A stretch of 64,000 nucleotides of DNA from the NCBI RefSeq assembly GCF_017349355.1, contig NZ_JAFMPM010000008.1, forward strand, positions 62,001 through 126,000, written 5' to 3'. The position numbers and the translations under genes are program-made. The notes below the pieces were generated by a model that was given only the letters and a program-made list of their open reading frames with translations, did no database searches and was not told the DNA's origin. Shown piece by piece: positions 41,696 through 50,851 of this stretch. Each line of letters begins with the position of its first letter. Position 1 is the stretch's first letter. The stretch comes from Thiothrix fructosivorans. GTDB taxonomy: Bacteria; Pseudomonadota; Gammaproteobacteria; Thiotrichales; Thiotrichaceae.

Positions 41696-42805
41696 ATGAC
41701 AACAAGAATAGAGCGCCCTGATGTGGCGGTGATCGTGTTGACCCGCAATGCGGGGCGTTTGTGGCCGGAATGGCTCAAGGCGATGCAGCAGCAAACCGTG
41801 CGAGCGGGGCGCTATTTGGTGATTGATTCCTTGTCGGAAGACCATACTGCCGACTTGGCAGCGGCGGCGGGATTGGAGGTGCAACGCATTCATCCGCGTG
41901 ATTTTAGCCACGGCGGCACACGGCAATTAGCCGCAGAATTGTGCCCCGATGCGGAATTGCTGGTGTACCTGACGCAAGATGCAATTTTGAAGCAAACCGA
42001 TTCCTTGGAAACGCTGCTGCGCCAGTGCGATGCGGATAGTCATGTGGGTATGGTCTACGGGCGACATTTACCGCGTCTGGGGGCGCATTTGTTGGAATGC
42101 CATGCACGCGGTTTTACGTATCCGGCAACGTCGTCGGTACGTGATCGTGACAGCTTCAAAACGCTGGGGTATCGGGCGGCATTTGCGTCTGATGTGTACG
42201 CGGTGTATCGCGCCAGTGCGTTGCGCAGCATTGGGGGGTTTCCACAGCATATTATTGTGAGCGAAGACAGTTATGTGGCAGCGCGTTTGTTGCTGGCGGG
42301 TTGGAAAACGGTGTATTCGGCGGAAAGTACGGTGGAACATTCGCATCGTTATACCTTGTTACAGGTGTTTCGGCGTTATTTTGATGTGGGCGTGTTTCAT
42401 GCGTCGGAACAGCCATTGATGCAAGCGGTGGGGGCGCCGGATCGTGAGGCGGGGACATACGTGCGTTCATTGATACAGTATTTATATGAACGCCAGAGGT
42501 GGTTGTTGCCGTTGGCAGCGGTGCAAACGTTGGTAAAGCTGATCGGATTTCGCTTGGGCAAGCGTTACCAGTCGCTGCCGTTGGCGGTGTGTCGGTTGAT
42601 TAGTGTGCAACAGGCGTATTGGGTGGATGATGTTGGGGGGGATGAGAGGTGGGAAGAGGGTGCACATATAGGTGTGTCCTTACCCATAGCCCGTAGGGGC
42701 GCACCTATGTGTGCGCCCTCTTTGGGTGCGTTAGCGCACCCAAAATATGAAAAATATGCAACAAATGTGTTACAGCCTGTTGACAAAGAAAGGTTAGAAT
42801 ATTAG
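41696..42805 (+). CDS. Family 2 glycosyltransferase, C-terminus altered by a repeat
   Basis: Glycosyltransferase of 369 residues. The start VAVIVLTRNAGRLWPEWLKAMQQQ is followed by FSHGGTRQLAAEL and YLTQDAI (DXD-like), typical of rhamnosyltransferases. The genuine domain ends near residue 318 (QQAYWVDDVGG). What follows, EGAHIGVSLPIARRGAPMCAPSLGALAHP, is encoded by a palindromic repeat at 42656-42720 and by a hairpin, so the last 45 residues or so are probably repeat-derived extension. ATG at 41696 follows a CAACAGGGG region without a clear ribosome site. Confidence 0.83.
   Translation: MTTRIERPDVAVIVLTRNAGRLWPEWLKAMQQQTVRAGRYLVIDSLSEDHTADLAAAAGLEVQRIHPRDFSHGGTRQLAAELCPDAELLVYLTQDAILKQTDSLETLLRQCDADSHVGMVYGRHLPRLGAHLLECHARGFTYPATSSVRDRDSFKTLGYRAAFASDVYAVYRASALRSIGGFPQHIIVSEDSYVAARLLLAGWKTVYSAESTVEHSHRYTLLQVFRRYFDVGVFHASEQPLMQAVGAPDREAGTYVRSLIQYLYERQRWLLPLAAVQTLVKLIGFRLGKRYQSLPLAVCRLISVQQAYWVDDVGGDERWEEGAHIGVSLPIARRGAPMCAPSLGALAHPKYEKYATNVLQPVDKERLEY
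42656..42720. repeat. Degraded palindromic repeat at the end of the glycosyltransferase gene
   Basis: GAGGGTGCACATATAGGTGT at 42656 is a decayed inverse of the unit GTAGGGGCGCACCTATGTGT at 42693, the same family as the pair in the Wzt-like gene. It is followed by a perfect 10-bp hairpin TTTGGGTGCG-TTAG-CGCACCCAAA at 42721-42744. Confidence 0.72.
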
Positions 42806-42866
42806 TATATTATCATATTGTTTACTACCGATTTAACACTCCTCCATCCTCCTTTGGTGGTAATTG

Positions 42867-42893
42867 CGCGGCTCACACGAGCCGCGTTTTTTT
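42867..42893 (+). terminator. Rho-independent terminator after the polysaccharide cluster
   Basis: CGCGGCTC pairs with GAGCCGCG over a 4-base loop, then seven T. It ends the operon before the ribosomal protein genes. Confidence 0.88.
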
Positions 42894-43111
42894 ATTGGGG
42901 GGATGGGTATGTGAATGACCTCTTTTTCATAGTGTTTGTCTCTTTGATTTAGTGCCTCTCCGTCGTGTGAGGCATTTTTTTGTCGATGGCAGGGCGCAAA
43001 CACTTGAGAATTAGCGTCACTTCCCCTAAAATGCCGCGTTTCTTCGTTCCCCCACCTTATCAAGGTTTGGGGCGGATCGGCAAAACAGATTTAAGAAGTG
43101 GATTGAGCAAG

Positions 43112-43540
43112 ATGAAAACATTCAGTGCAAAGCCGGCTGAGGTAAAACGCGACTGGTTCGTCGTCGATGCCGAAGGTAAGGCGCTAGGCCGTTTGGCCTC
43201 CGAAGTTGCCCGCCGTCTGCGTGGCAAGCACAAGCCGGAATATACCCCGCACGTTGATACAGGCGATTATATCGTTATTATCAATGCCGACAAAGTGGGT
43301 ATCACTGGTAACAAAGCCAAAGATAAAACTTACTACCACCATACCGGTCACATCGGTAACATGCGTGCGTTCACCTTTGAAAAGATGCAGCAACGTGCAC
43401 CCGGTCGTGTTATCGAACTGGCTGTAAAAGGCATGTTGCCAAAGAATCCACTGGGTCGCGCCATGTACCGTAAAATGAAAGTTTACGCTGGCACAGAACA
43501 TAACCACCAAGCACAGCAGCCACAAGCGCTGGACTTTTGA
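43112..43540 (+). CDS. rplM: 50S ribosomal protein L13
   Basis: Ribosomal protein L13 of 142 residues: [30 protein letters not shown], then [25 protein letters not shown] and [20 protein letters not shown]. It binds 23S rRNA early in large-subunit assembly. Start is the ATG at 43112; codons upstream in frame to 42980 are not coding. It is followed 17 bp later by rpsI, as in nearly all bacteria. The 300-bp gap upstream holds a terminator and, around 43050-43075, a CCCCCACC / GGTTTGGGG hairpin that could belong to a leader. Confidence 0.97.
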   Translation: MKTFSAKPAEVKRDWFVVDAEGKALGRLASEVARRLRGKHKPEYTPHVDTGDYIVIINADKVGITGNKAKDKTYYHHTGHIGNMRAFTFEKMQQRAPGRVIELAVKGMLPKNPLGRAMYRKMKVYAGTEHNHQAQQPQALDF

Positions 43541-43557
43541 TCGGGCAGGAATTAGAA

Positions 43558-43950
43558 ATGGCTGAAACACAATATTACGGCACGGGTCGTCGCAAATCTT
43601 CATCGGCTCGCGTGTTTATGCGTGCAGGTAGTGGCACGATCACGGTCAATGGCAAAGCACTGGGTGACTTTTTCGGTCGCCAAACGGCTAGCATGGTTGT
43701 CCGTCAACCACTGTATACCGTTAACATGGCAGAGAAATTTGACATCAATGTAACGGTTGCTGGCGGTGGTATCACGGGTCAATCCGGCGCTATCCGCTTG
43801 GGTATTGCCCGCGCTCTGTTGCAATACGATGAAACCCTGCGTGCTGAACTGAAGTCTGAAGGCTTCTTAACGCGTGACGCTCGTAAGGTTGAACGTAAGA
43901 AAGTCGGTTTGCACAAAGCACGTCGCGCCACACAGTTCTCCAAGCGTTAA
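43558..43950 (+). CDS. rpsI: 30S ribosomal protein S9
   Basis: Ribosomal protein S9 of 130 residues: [19 protein letters not shown] at the start, [20 protein letters not shown], and the basic C-terminal tail [19 protein letters not shown] that reaches the P-site tRNA. The ATG at 43558 is preceded by GGCAGGAATTAG. Co-transcribed with rplM. Confidence 0.97.
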   Translation: MAETQYYGTGRRKSSSARVFMRAGSGTITVNGKALGDFFGRQTASMVVRQPLYTVNMAEKFDINVTVAGGGITGQSGAIRLGIARALLQYDETLRAELKSEGFLTRDARKVERKKVGLHKARRATQFSKR

Positions 43951-43998
43951 TCACGTATTACTTTTCGGTTCGCCGAATCTCAGTATGAACAGTGTATC

Positions 43999-44035
43999 AA
44001 AAAAGCCACAGTATCTAGATACTTGTGGCTTTTTT
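43999..44035 (+). terminator. Rho-independent terminator after rpsI
   Basis: AAAAAAGCCACA pairs with TGTGGCTTTTTT, with an inner GTATC/GATAC stem, giving a long bidirectional hairpin. Confidence 0.88.
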
Positions 44036-44261
44036 GTATCTAACCACTTGAAATTCAATACGCTACCGTCTGTCGGTAGATGGCTGTTTTGCCCAGCAAC
44101 CCCTGTAGCATTTCTACAACATATGCAGTAAACTTTGTAGCGTATTTGCAAAAAAGCTGTTGCAAGACGCTGGCAAGGGATGTATAAATACTCCCGTCAG
44201 ATTGAACAAATCGAAATTAAATTTTAAAGACAGGACAAACCTTCTTAATAGGAGTCGACTC

Positions 44262-45239
44262 ATGAAAAAATTACTCGTAATCGCAGTTGCTACTGCACTG
44301 ATCGCACCTGCTGCGGCAATGGCTGATACCACTCTGTACGGCAACCTGCACGCTTCCGTTGGCACGGTTGATAGCGGCACTACTTCTGATACAGTTGTAG
44401 AAAGCCACAGCTCACGTTTAGGCGTTAAAGGTTCTACTGAACTGGATAACGGTTTGAGCGCAACTTACGGTACAGAATTCAATTTGGAACTGGATGGTGA
44501 CAACAGTGCCAATAACCTGACTACTCGTAACCAATTCGTTGGTTTGAAAGGTGGTTTCGGTGAGGTTCGCGTTGGTAAGCATGATACCCCCGCTAAACTG
44601 GCTACTTCTGGCTTAGATGCTTTTGGTGACACTTACGGCGCAATGGAAAAGATTGTTGCTGCTGACAATCATCGTGTAAACAACGCCGTTGCTTATATCA
44701 CTAAAGCGGGCCCAGTTGGTTTGGCTGTTGCTCATTCAACAGCTCCTACCACCAATGATGCTACAGCATCTAGCACTACTGCTGCTAATACGGCAATGGC
44801 TAACTACAGCAACGGTCCTGTGTATGCTGGCTTGGGTTATACCACTATTGATAGTCTTGCTACTGACATCAATCTCGGTGTTGGCTATAAGCACGAAGCG
44901 GGTCATTTCGCTAACGTCGTATACGAAACCGTTGAAGGTGATGCTACTGCTGGTGCTGGTGTTCCAACACTTGGCTTACCGCCTGCTAATGCTACTGACA
45001 CCAACATCTATGTTGCTGGTGGCTTCAAAACTGGCGCTGCAACACTGAAAGCTGGCTACGGCTCTGGCGACCGTGACACTGGCGGTGAAGAAACCATGAC
45101 AAACGTGGGCGTTGATTACTCTCTGGGTAAGAAAACATCTGCTTATGTTCTGTGGAGCGAAAACGAAAACGATGCTCGTGTACTGAACGGTACAGCTAAG
45201 ACTACTGCTACAGCGGTTGGTTTAGTAACTCAATTCTAA
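44262..45239 (+). CDS. Outer-membrane porin (gram-negative porin family)
   Basis: Porin of 325 residues. The signal peptide (LLVIAVATALIAPAAAMA) is followed by DTTLYGNLHASVGTVDS, the usual first beta strand. Alternating amphipathic strands run throughout (SRLGVKGSTELDNGLSATYGTEF, FVGLKGGFGEVRVGKHDTP), with the terminal aromatic residue F as in assembled porins. It should form a general diffusion pore in the outer membrane. AATAGGAG precedes the ATG. Codon use is strongly biased, in line with high expression, and a strong terminator follows. Confidence 0.9.
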   Translation: MKKLLVIAVATALIAPAAAMADTTLYGNLHASVGTVDSGTTSDTVVESHSSRLGVKGSTELDNGLSATYGTEFNLELDGDNSANNLTTRNQFVGLKGGFGEVRVGKHDTPAKLATSGLDAFGDTYGAMEKIVAADNHRVNNAVAYITKAGPVGLAVAHSTAPTTNDATASSTTAANTAMANYSNGPVYAGLGYTTIDSLATDINLGVGYKHEAGHFANVVYETVEGDATAGAGVPTLGLPPANATDTNIYVAGGFKTGAATLKAGYGSGDRDTGGEETMTNVGVDYSLGKKTSAYVLWSENENDARVLNGTAKTTATAVGLVTQF

Positions 45240-45270
45240 TATCCTTCTGGATTTTAGTTGACAGTTTAAA

Positions 45271-45296
45271 GAAAAGGCTTCTTCGGAAGCCTTTTC
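45271..45296 (+). terminator. Terminator after the porin gene
   Basis: GAAAAGGCTTC and GAAGCCTTTTC form an 11-bp stem closed by the stable tetraloop TTCG. Confidence 0.88.
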
Positions 45297-45309
45297 TCGT
45301 TGAGGCTTT

Positions 45310-45801
45310 ATGAACAAAACAGTACGTCAATGCCAGCCCTGTACCGCGTGTTGCGACGGCTGGGTGCAAATGAATATCAAGGGTACGGATGTCTACCCCG
45401 GTTGCCCATGCCCCCACAGCACGGGTAAAGGTTGCAACGACTACGCCAATCGCCCTATAGACCCGTGCGACAATTTTAACTGCGGCTGGGTCATTCCCAA
45501 CAGCCCGCTACCCGATTGGATGAAGCCGCATGAAGCCAAAGTCATGGTGTTATTCAATAAGTTCCACTGGCAGGGGATGCCCGTTGATGTTGCGATTCCC
45601 GTCGGTAAACGTATCCCACCCCGTGCCTTGAACTGGATCAAACACTTTGCCGAACAGCACCAGCGCCCCTTGGTGTATTTAGAGCAAGAAGTCATCAATG
45701 GCAAAATTCAACGCGAACAGCAAGCTATTGCGTATGGCTCACCTGACTTCCAACAATACGTGCTTGCCAAAATTGCCGCAGGTCAGCGTTTGTGGCGATG
45801 A
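45310..45801 (+). CDS. Cysteine-cluster protein of unknown function
   Basis: Cytoplasmic-looking protein of 163 residues. The N-terminal half has a dense set of cysteines: CQPCTACCDGW, YPGCPCPHSTGKGC and DPCDNFNCGW. These may bind an Fe-S cluster or zinc, as in the YkgJ/CxxC families. The C-terminal half has no recognised motif. It lies 13 bp after the porin terminator with GAGGC before the ATG. Function unknown. Confidence 0.72.
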   Translation: MNKTVRQCQPCTACCDGWVQMNIKGTDVYPGCPCPHSTGKGCNDYANRPIDPCDNFNCGWVIPNSPLPDWMKPHEAKVMVLFNKFHWQGMPVDVAIPVGKRIPPRALNWIKHFAEQHQRPLVYLEQEVINGKIQREQQAIAYGSPDFQQYVLAKIAAGQRLWR

Positions 45802-45819
45802 TGAGAAATAGTGGTATGT

Positions 45820-46018
45820 ATGATGGCGTTTCTTCATGCCAAGCCAGATATCTATATTGAATATTTCATTCGCCGTGATGGTGTTTTTATTGCAGGTCGA
45901 AGAGCGAACATGAGTATTGAGTTGTACGTTTGAGGATTTCATCGCAGCAATTGGCGGTTCGCCAAAATTTGATGCTTGGTGGCAATGGCTTGAGCGATGC
46001 TATTTAGTTAAAGTGTAA
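45820..46018 (+). pseudogene. Possible short gene remnant, frameshifted
   Basis: From the ATG at 45820 a 37-residue frame (AFLHAKPDIYIEYFIRRDGV) stops at a TGA near 45931. A second frame beginning near 45932 continues FEDFIAAIGGSPKFDAWWQW to a TAA near 46018. Together they look like one small protein broken by a frameshift, but I cannot name it. This stretch otherwise holds no gene. Confidence 0.3.
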
Positions 46019-46754
46019 TTTCTTCCCACTCCCACCTCACAAAATTCCGCACCTCGACACTAAACTCCATCCCGATCAAAAAGATGCGCTGCTGCCCATC
46101 CCGATACGGCGCGGCATAATCTTTTTCCTTAATCTGCCGTAGCGCACTGCCATCACCTTCCGCACCCTTCACCATTTTAAATTCAAAGATATACACCTGC
46201 TTTTGCCCATCAGGCAGCGTAATAGCCCTCGTATTCCGCTAGGGTGTCTTTGGTGTGGTTCTGATGCGCGATACCGTCAAACAAGGTGCGGAATAGCCGT
46301 TCCAACGCCACAAAATCATTCATCAGCAACGCATCGTAAACTGAGCCGCGTTCTTGCCGATCATCTGTCAAATAATTTTTCAGCAAATAACTCATCAAGC
46401 TATAACGCACTTCGTTATTCGGGTAGCTCAAGGTGTATTCCGGTAAGCCCCCCATAAATGGCACGCTCTCTTTCTTGATGGTCAAGTAACCTGTTTGAAA
46501 CAACAGCGTTTCCAAATGCAGTCGCTCTACATCAAAATCACCCAAGGCTTTATAATCCATACGCACGGCTTCAAGGTCGGGTAGATGGAACGGGCGTTTG
46601 CGCAGAATATCCACCAAGAATGACGGTGTGGCAGTTTCAAACCAATACGGCAGGAATTTTTACCTTTAGAAATAAACAGCAGCACATCAAATGGGTTATA
46701 AACACTCTCTCCCAGCCAGTTATAGCCGTTGTACCACGCCCGTACCAACGACAT
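46008..46754 (-). pseudogene. AAA-ATPase / PD-(D/E)XK nuclease-like protein, broken remnant
   Basis: Read on the minus strand, MSLVRAWYNGYNWLGESVYNP starts the C-terminal part of the predicted AAA-ATPase family with an associated PD-(D/E)XK domain. A one-base shift in the A run near 46657-46662 moves the frame to FLPYWFETATPSFLVDIL, then RHPDLEAVRMDYKALGDF... and TLAEYEGYYA. There an out-of-frame internal deletion joins directly to LPDGQKQVYIFEFKMVKG. The last part keeps the nuclease-like FEFK and the end VRNFVRWEWEEITL. The N-terminal ATPase half is missing. At least two lesions, so a decayed gene. Confidence 0.75.
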
Positions 46755-46894
46755 ATCCGCCCCTGCGGAAACGTTGGGGTTTTGTTTTGGTGGGGCAGAG
46801 TGGCACTAACCAACATACTCATGCACTTATATGAGTATATGAGTATTGCGATCTGCGGGTGCATTTGTCTCACCACTGGTGCGACTTTTGGCGT

Positions 46895-47945
46895 TCAAGA
46901 TGGCAGAGAATACCATGTACCTTTGCCAACCCCGTTCTGTTGCAGCAACCCACTACGTACCAATTCCTCCAGCCTTTTCCTGATAGTGGGGCGGTTGGCT
47001 TGAGTAGCCAGCAAGATTTCTCCGGTGGTGATCCTACCGTTTTCCCGTGCCAGCTCCAAAATGTCTGCCGAGAGCTGAGGCAGGGCTTGCAAGAAGTGGC
47101 GTTCACGCTCGACTTTTTTCAGCAGGTTATCTTTCTGCTTTTTCATGGCGCGAAGGAAAAACAGCAACCAATGCCCCCATTCTGGCGCATCACTTTTCAG
47201 GGTGGATTGGGTGCGGCGCAGTGCCAAGTAATAGCCTTCCTTGTTGGCTTCCACCACGCTTTCCAAGGAGCTGTAAGGCACATACACATAGCCCGCTTTC
47301 AACAGCAGCAGGCTGGTGAGGGTGCGTGACAATCTGCCGTTACCGTCTTGGAAGGGGTGGATTGCCAGAAAGCGCACCACAAACACCGCCACCACCACCA
47401 ACGGATGCAGGAAACGGTCAAGCAGGGCTTGGTTTGTCCACTCCACCAGTTCTTGCATTTGCAGCGGGGTTTCAAACGGGCTGGAAGTCTCAAAAATAAT
47501 GCCAATTTCCTTACCGTCCGCACTGAAAGCCGCCACGCTGTTGGAGAGGATTTTGTAAGCTCCCCGGTGGCGTTCGTCCTTGTCGCTGTATTTCAGCAGC
47601 AGGGTGTGAAGCTGTTTGATGTGGTTTTCGGTCAGGGGAATGCTGGTATACGACTCAAACAGCAGTTGCATGACCTCGGCGTAGCCTACCACTTCTTGTT
47701 CATCGCGGGTGCTGAACTGGCGTTGCCCCAGATTTTGCAGCAGTTTTTCCACTTCACGGTCAGTCAGTTTCACGCCTTCGATACGGGTGGAGGAGGTCAA
47801 CACTTTCCACCGTTGCCACGCGGCGCAGGGCTTCTAGGCGTTCCGGGGCTAGGTTCTGGTAGGCACGCCAACCGCCTTTGAACTCGTCGATTTCACCGAT
47901 GAGGATGAGGATTTCGGGGAGGATTTCCGGCTTGATGGCTTGCAT
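46895..47945 (-). pseudogene. Fic-family protein, frameshifted near the N-terminus
   Basis: Fic (AMP-transferase) protein. The catalytic motif HPFQDGNGR is intact, and the C-terminus has a winged helix (ANRPTIRKRLEELVRSGLL). The N-terminal piece (IGEIDEFKGGWRAYQNLAPERLEALRRVA) lies in a different frame starting at 47945. One extra base near 47795-47800 shifts it away from the inhibitory motif SSTRIEG and the rest. Removing one T from GTGTTGACC restores VESVTSSTRIEG in one protein of about 350 residues. The larger part (302 residues from 47803) could still be made from an internal start. The gene sits in a patch of decaying accessory genes. Confidence 0.78.
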
Positions 47946-48064
47946 GGTGGGTGTCCATATTCATAAATTTATCCGTATTTATTCATATATTGCCGTTGAT
48001 TTGCAAGGATGCTGTAAAATCCGTCTATAATGGCGGCTTGTTGCCTTGTAGTACTTCGGACTCA

Positions 48065-48097
48065 AAATTAAGGGGAACGTAATGTTCCCCTTAATTT
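48065..48097 (-). terminator. Terminator hairpin between Fic and beta-helix genes
   Basis: Fourteen-base perfect stem AAATTAAGGGGAAC / GTTCCCCTTAATTT with a 5-base loop. It lies downstream of the beta-helix gene on its strand; A/T flanks support use in both directions. Confidence 0.78.
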
Positions 48098-48118
48098 CTC
48101 TTAAGAGAACTAGACTTG

Positions 48119-50728
48119 TTATTTCACGGTCAAGGTAACGGTTTTGCTGTTATTGCTGGGGGTGCTGTCACCAGTGTCTGATGTTGTTTTGCCGGTCACG
48201 GTAAAGCTACCAGCTACCGCAGGACGTAGGTAAATGTAACGGTTGCGGGATTCACTTTTTGCCAAATCACCAAAACTGCACACCACTTCCGTAGCAGAAG
48301 GCACGCACTCCGCCGCACCACCGGATACCCAAGTGGTATTGGCTGGCATCGGCAATACGAAGCGAGCATTTTTCGCCACATCGTTACCATTGTTTTTCAG
48401 CACAAAATTGAATCCGGCTGAACTCCCTTTAGTAACGCTGGCAGCGGTCGCCTTGAAGGTTGTCAGTGCTATGTCTGCATTGCCTGTGGGTGGTGGTGGG
48501 GCAGCATTGATCACCAGACTGAATGCTTGGGTATCGGACAAGCTTTTACTATCCGTCACCTTGATGCTGAAGCCGAATGTACCAGCAGCAGAGGGTGTGC
48601 CGCTAATCACTCCCGCCGTACTGAGTTTCAAACCCGTCGGCAACTTGCCACTGCTGATTGACCACTTATACGGGGATGTACCATTGCTGGCGCCCAAGGT
48701 TGCGTTGTAGGCGGTTTTTACTGTCCCTGCTGTTAGGCTGGTGGTGGTGATGTCAGGCAGTGATGGTGGCAGGGCGGCATTGATGACCAGATTGAGGGCT
48801 TGGGTATCCGACAAACTTTTACTGTCCGTCACCTTGATGCTGAAGCCGAATGTACCAGCAGCAGAGGGTGTGCCGCTAATCACTCCCGCCGTACTGAGTT
48901 TCAAACCCGTCGGCAACTTGCCACTGCTGATTGACCATTTATACGGGGATGTACCATTGCTGGCGCCCAAGGTTGCGTTGTAGGCGGTTTTTACTGTCCC
49001 TGCTGTTAGGCTGGTGGTGGTGATGTCAGGCAGTGATGGTGGCAGGGCGGCATTGATGACCAGATTGAGGGCTTGGGTATCCAGTGCGCCATTGGCATCG
49101 GTTACACCCAAGGTAAGGTTGGTTGTACCTGCAACACTGGGCGTACCGTTGATAAGTCCTGTGGCGCTCAAGCTCAAGCCGTTGGGTAAAACACCCCCTG
49201 CAACATGCCAAGTGTATGGGGCAGAACCACCGCTGGCGTTCGCCTGTACGGAATAACTTGTGCCAACAGTTCCTTGTGGCAGGCTGGTCGTGTTGATGTT
49301 CAATGCAGGTGGTTGACCAGAGAACTCATAAGCCCCCAAGTCCCATAACCCATTCATCGGGCGTACCAAACCATCGTAATCATGGTCAGGTGCATGGTTG
49401 GCTGTGCCTGCATCAATGGCGGGGGAGCTGGCTGTCAGGTGGAAATCCGTGGCACTGACAAGTTGCGGGGCTGCCAGCAAGGGATTTGTCCCCAGCATTT
49501 CACTACCCCAGTCACAACGTGGCTTGCCAGATGTGCCATTCAGCAGGTTGTTTTCAATCGTGTAGTGGGACACAACTTCGGCATGAGCGTTGTGGGAGAT
49601 TGGGCAACCTGGGAAGTTCAGGGTTTTATGCCCGTTGTCGTGAATCAGGTTGTTGGCAATGTAGATATTGCCGAATTCAGGATGGACGGGGAGTCCTGCA
49701 TCACGGGTATAGTTGATACCATTCTGCCCATTGCCCACGATAGTGTTGTTGACGATTTTCACCCCGTTGATATTGCCGGGTGTTGGGGCAGGGCTGCCAC
49801 ATTGGCCAAACAAATCCCCCCAAATGCCGACGTTCACCCCGTGGCGGGTGTTGTTGTAGATCAGGTTGTTACTGATGGTGACATTACGCAAAGGGCCGCC
49901 ACACTCAGAACCTAGAGCCACACCACTTTTGCCGATGCTATAAATCTTGTTGCGGTCAACCACGATGTTGTAGGTTAGCTTGTCCCATGACTCTACATAA
50001 ATCCCCACTTTGGTGTTGTTGTAAACGGTGTTGCCTTGCACCAGCACGTCGTGTGAACCCTGCTTGATGTCGATGCCTTCGCCGCCGCCAGAATCATTGC
50101 CGTTGTCATGCACCACGTTGTTGGTGACGGTCACGAAACTGCTTTCCCGCAAGATGGAGAGGTTTTCTTGTTCGCCAGTGTTGTTGGCTTTTTCAATATC
50201 GTTGCCATCAACCACCACGCGGTCGCCATAACCCACCACGATCCCGGAGATGCGGGTGTTGTAAGTCTTGTTGTTGCGGATTTCACTATCGGCGCAGTAA
50301 TAACAGGAAATACCAAAACCATTGTTGGCTGTGTTGTTTTGGATTTTCAGACCGCTAACTCGGACATGGCTAGTCTTGCTGGTTGCCGTACCCCGGATGG
50401 TAAATACCCCATTCCAATAGTCTGCGGAGGTCTTGCCAGTTGCATCCAATACAGGGGTTTCACCTGCATAGTTGGTAAAGGTAATGGGATTGCCTGCTGT
50501 ACCGGATTTAGTGACCAGCACCAGACCGTTGTAAGTGCCGCCCCGGATGTAGACGGTATCGCCTGCATTGACAATGTTGGCGGCTTTCTGGATGGTTTTG
50601 AACGGAGCGGCTTCCGTACCAGCGTTGGTGTCGTTGCCTGTGGTGGCAACGTAGTAGTTAGCGGCATGGCTTGCCTGCGCTGCCAATAATAGAGGTATGG
50701 AGGCGTATAGCCAGAGGTGTGGTTTCAT
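48119..50728 (-). CDS. Large secreted right-handed beta-helix protein with Ig-like repeats
   Basis: Secreted protein of 869 residues. The signal peptide (LYASIPLLLAAQASHA) precedes a parallel beta-helix domain to about residue 460 (ANYYVATTGNDTNAGTEAAPFKTIQ, then many short NNTxxxNxxxGI-type repeats). Three Ig-like He_PIG domains follow, from about residue 480 to 750. The last two (about residues 570-660 and 661-751) are almost identical. The C-terminus is a DUF11/CARDB-like domain (ADIALTTFKATAASVTKGSSAG). It is a candidate type II secretion substrate acting on polysaccharides or surfaces; enzymatic activity is not shown by any motif I can identify. Confidence 0.82.
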   Translation of the reverse strand: MKPHLWLYASIPLLLAAQASHAANYYVATTGNDTNAGTEAAPFKTIQKAANIVNAGDTVYIRGGTYNGLVLVTKSGTAGNPITFTNYAGETPVLDATGKTSADYWNGVFTIRGTATSKTSHVRVSGLKIQNNTANNGFGISCYYCADSEIRNNKTYNTRISGIVVGYGDRVVVDGNDIEKANNTGEQENLSILRESSFVTVTNNVVHDNGNDSGGGEGIDIKQGSHDVLVQGNTVYNNTKVGIYVESWDKLTYNIVVDRNKIYSIGKSGVALGSECGGPLRNVTISNNLIYNNTRHGVNVGIWGDLFGQCGSPAPTPGNINGVKIVNNTIVGNGQNGINYTRDAGLPVHPEFGNIYIANNLIHDNGHKTLNFPGCPISHNAHAEVVSHYTIENNLLNGTSGKPRCDWGSEMLGTNPLLAAPQLVSATDFHLTASSPAIDAGTANHAPDHDYDGLVRPMNGLWDLGAYEFSGQPPALNINTTSLPQGTVGTSYSVQANASGGSAPYTWHVAGGVLPNGLSLSATGLINGTPSVAGTTNLTLGVTDANGALDTQALNLVINAALPPSLPDITTTSLTAGTVKTAYNATLGASNGTSPYKWSISSGKLPTGLKLSTAGVISGTPSAAGTFGFSIKVTDSKSLSDTQALNLVINAALPPSLPDITTTSLTAGTVKTAYNATLGASNGTSPYKWSISSGKLPTGLKLSTAGVISGTPSAAGTFGFSIKVTDSKSLSDTQAFSLVINAAPPPPTGNADIALTTFKATAASVTKGSSAGFNFVLKNNGNDVAKNARFVLPMPANTTWVSGGAAECVPSATEVVCSFGDLAKSESRNRYIYLRPAVAGSFTVTGKTTSDTGDSTPSNNSKTVTLTVK
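48519..49064. repeat. Tandem duplication of 273 bp within the beta-helix gene
   Basis: Two consecutive units of 273 bp, each encoding one 91-residue Ig-like domain (from LPDITTTSLTAGTVKTAYNA to NAALPPS), nearly identical at the DNA level. The unit length is a multiple of three, so the frame is kept. Limits are approximate. Confidence 0.85.
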
Positions 50729-50851
50729 GTATTACTCCCTTCGCGATTGTATGATGCAAGTATCAGGAAGGTAACATTTGTACAAGAAAAAAACACATAC
50801 CAATTGTCGGTATTTATAGAAAGGTTGAGTTCTGTCATGGTTTCGCAGGTA

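Noticed and set aside
43040-43080. Known L13 leader riboregulator
   Set aside because: There is a CCCCCACC / GGTTTGGGG hairpin but it is not like the described leader types, and one imperfect hairpin is weak evidence.
42980-43111. N-terminal extension of L13 from 42980
   Set aside because: L13 starts with MKTFSAKP in bacteria; the extra residues show no family similarity and contain a hairpin in the leader.
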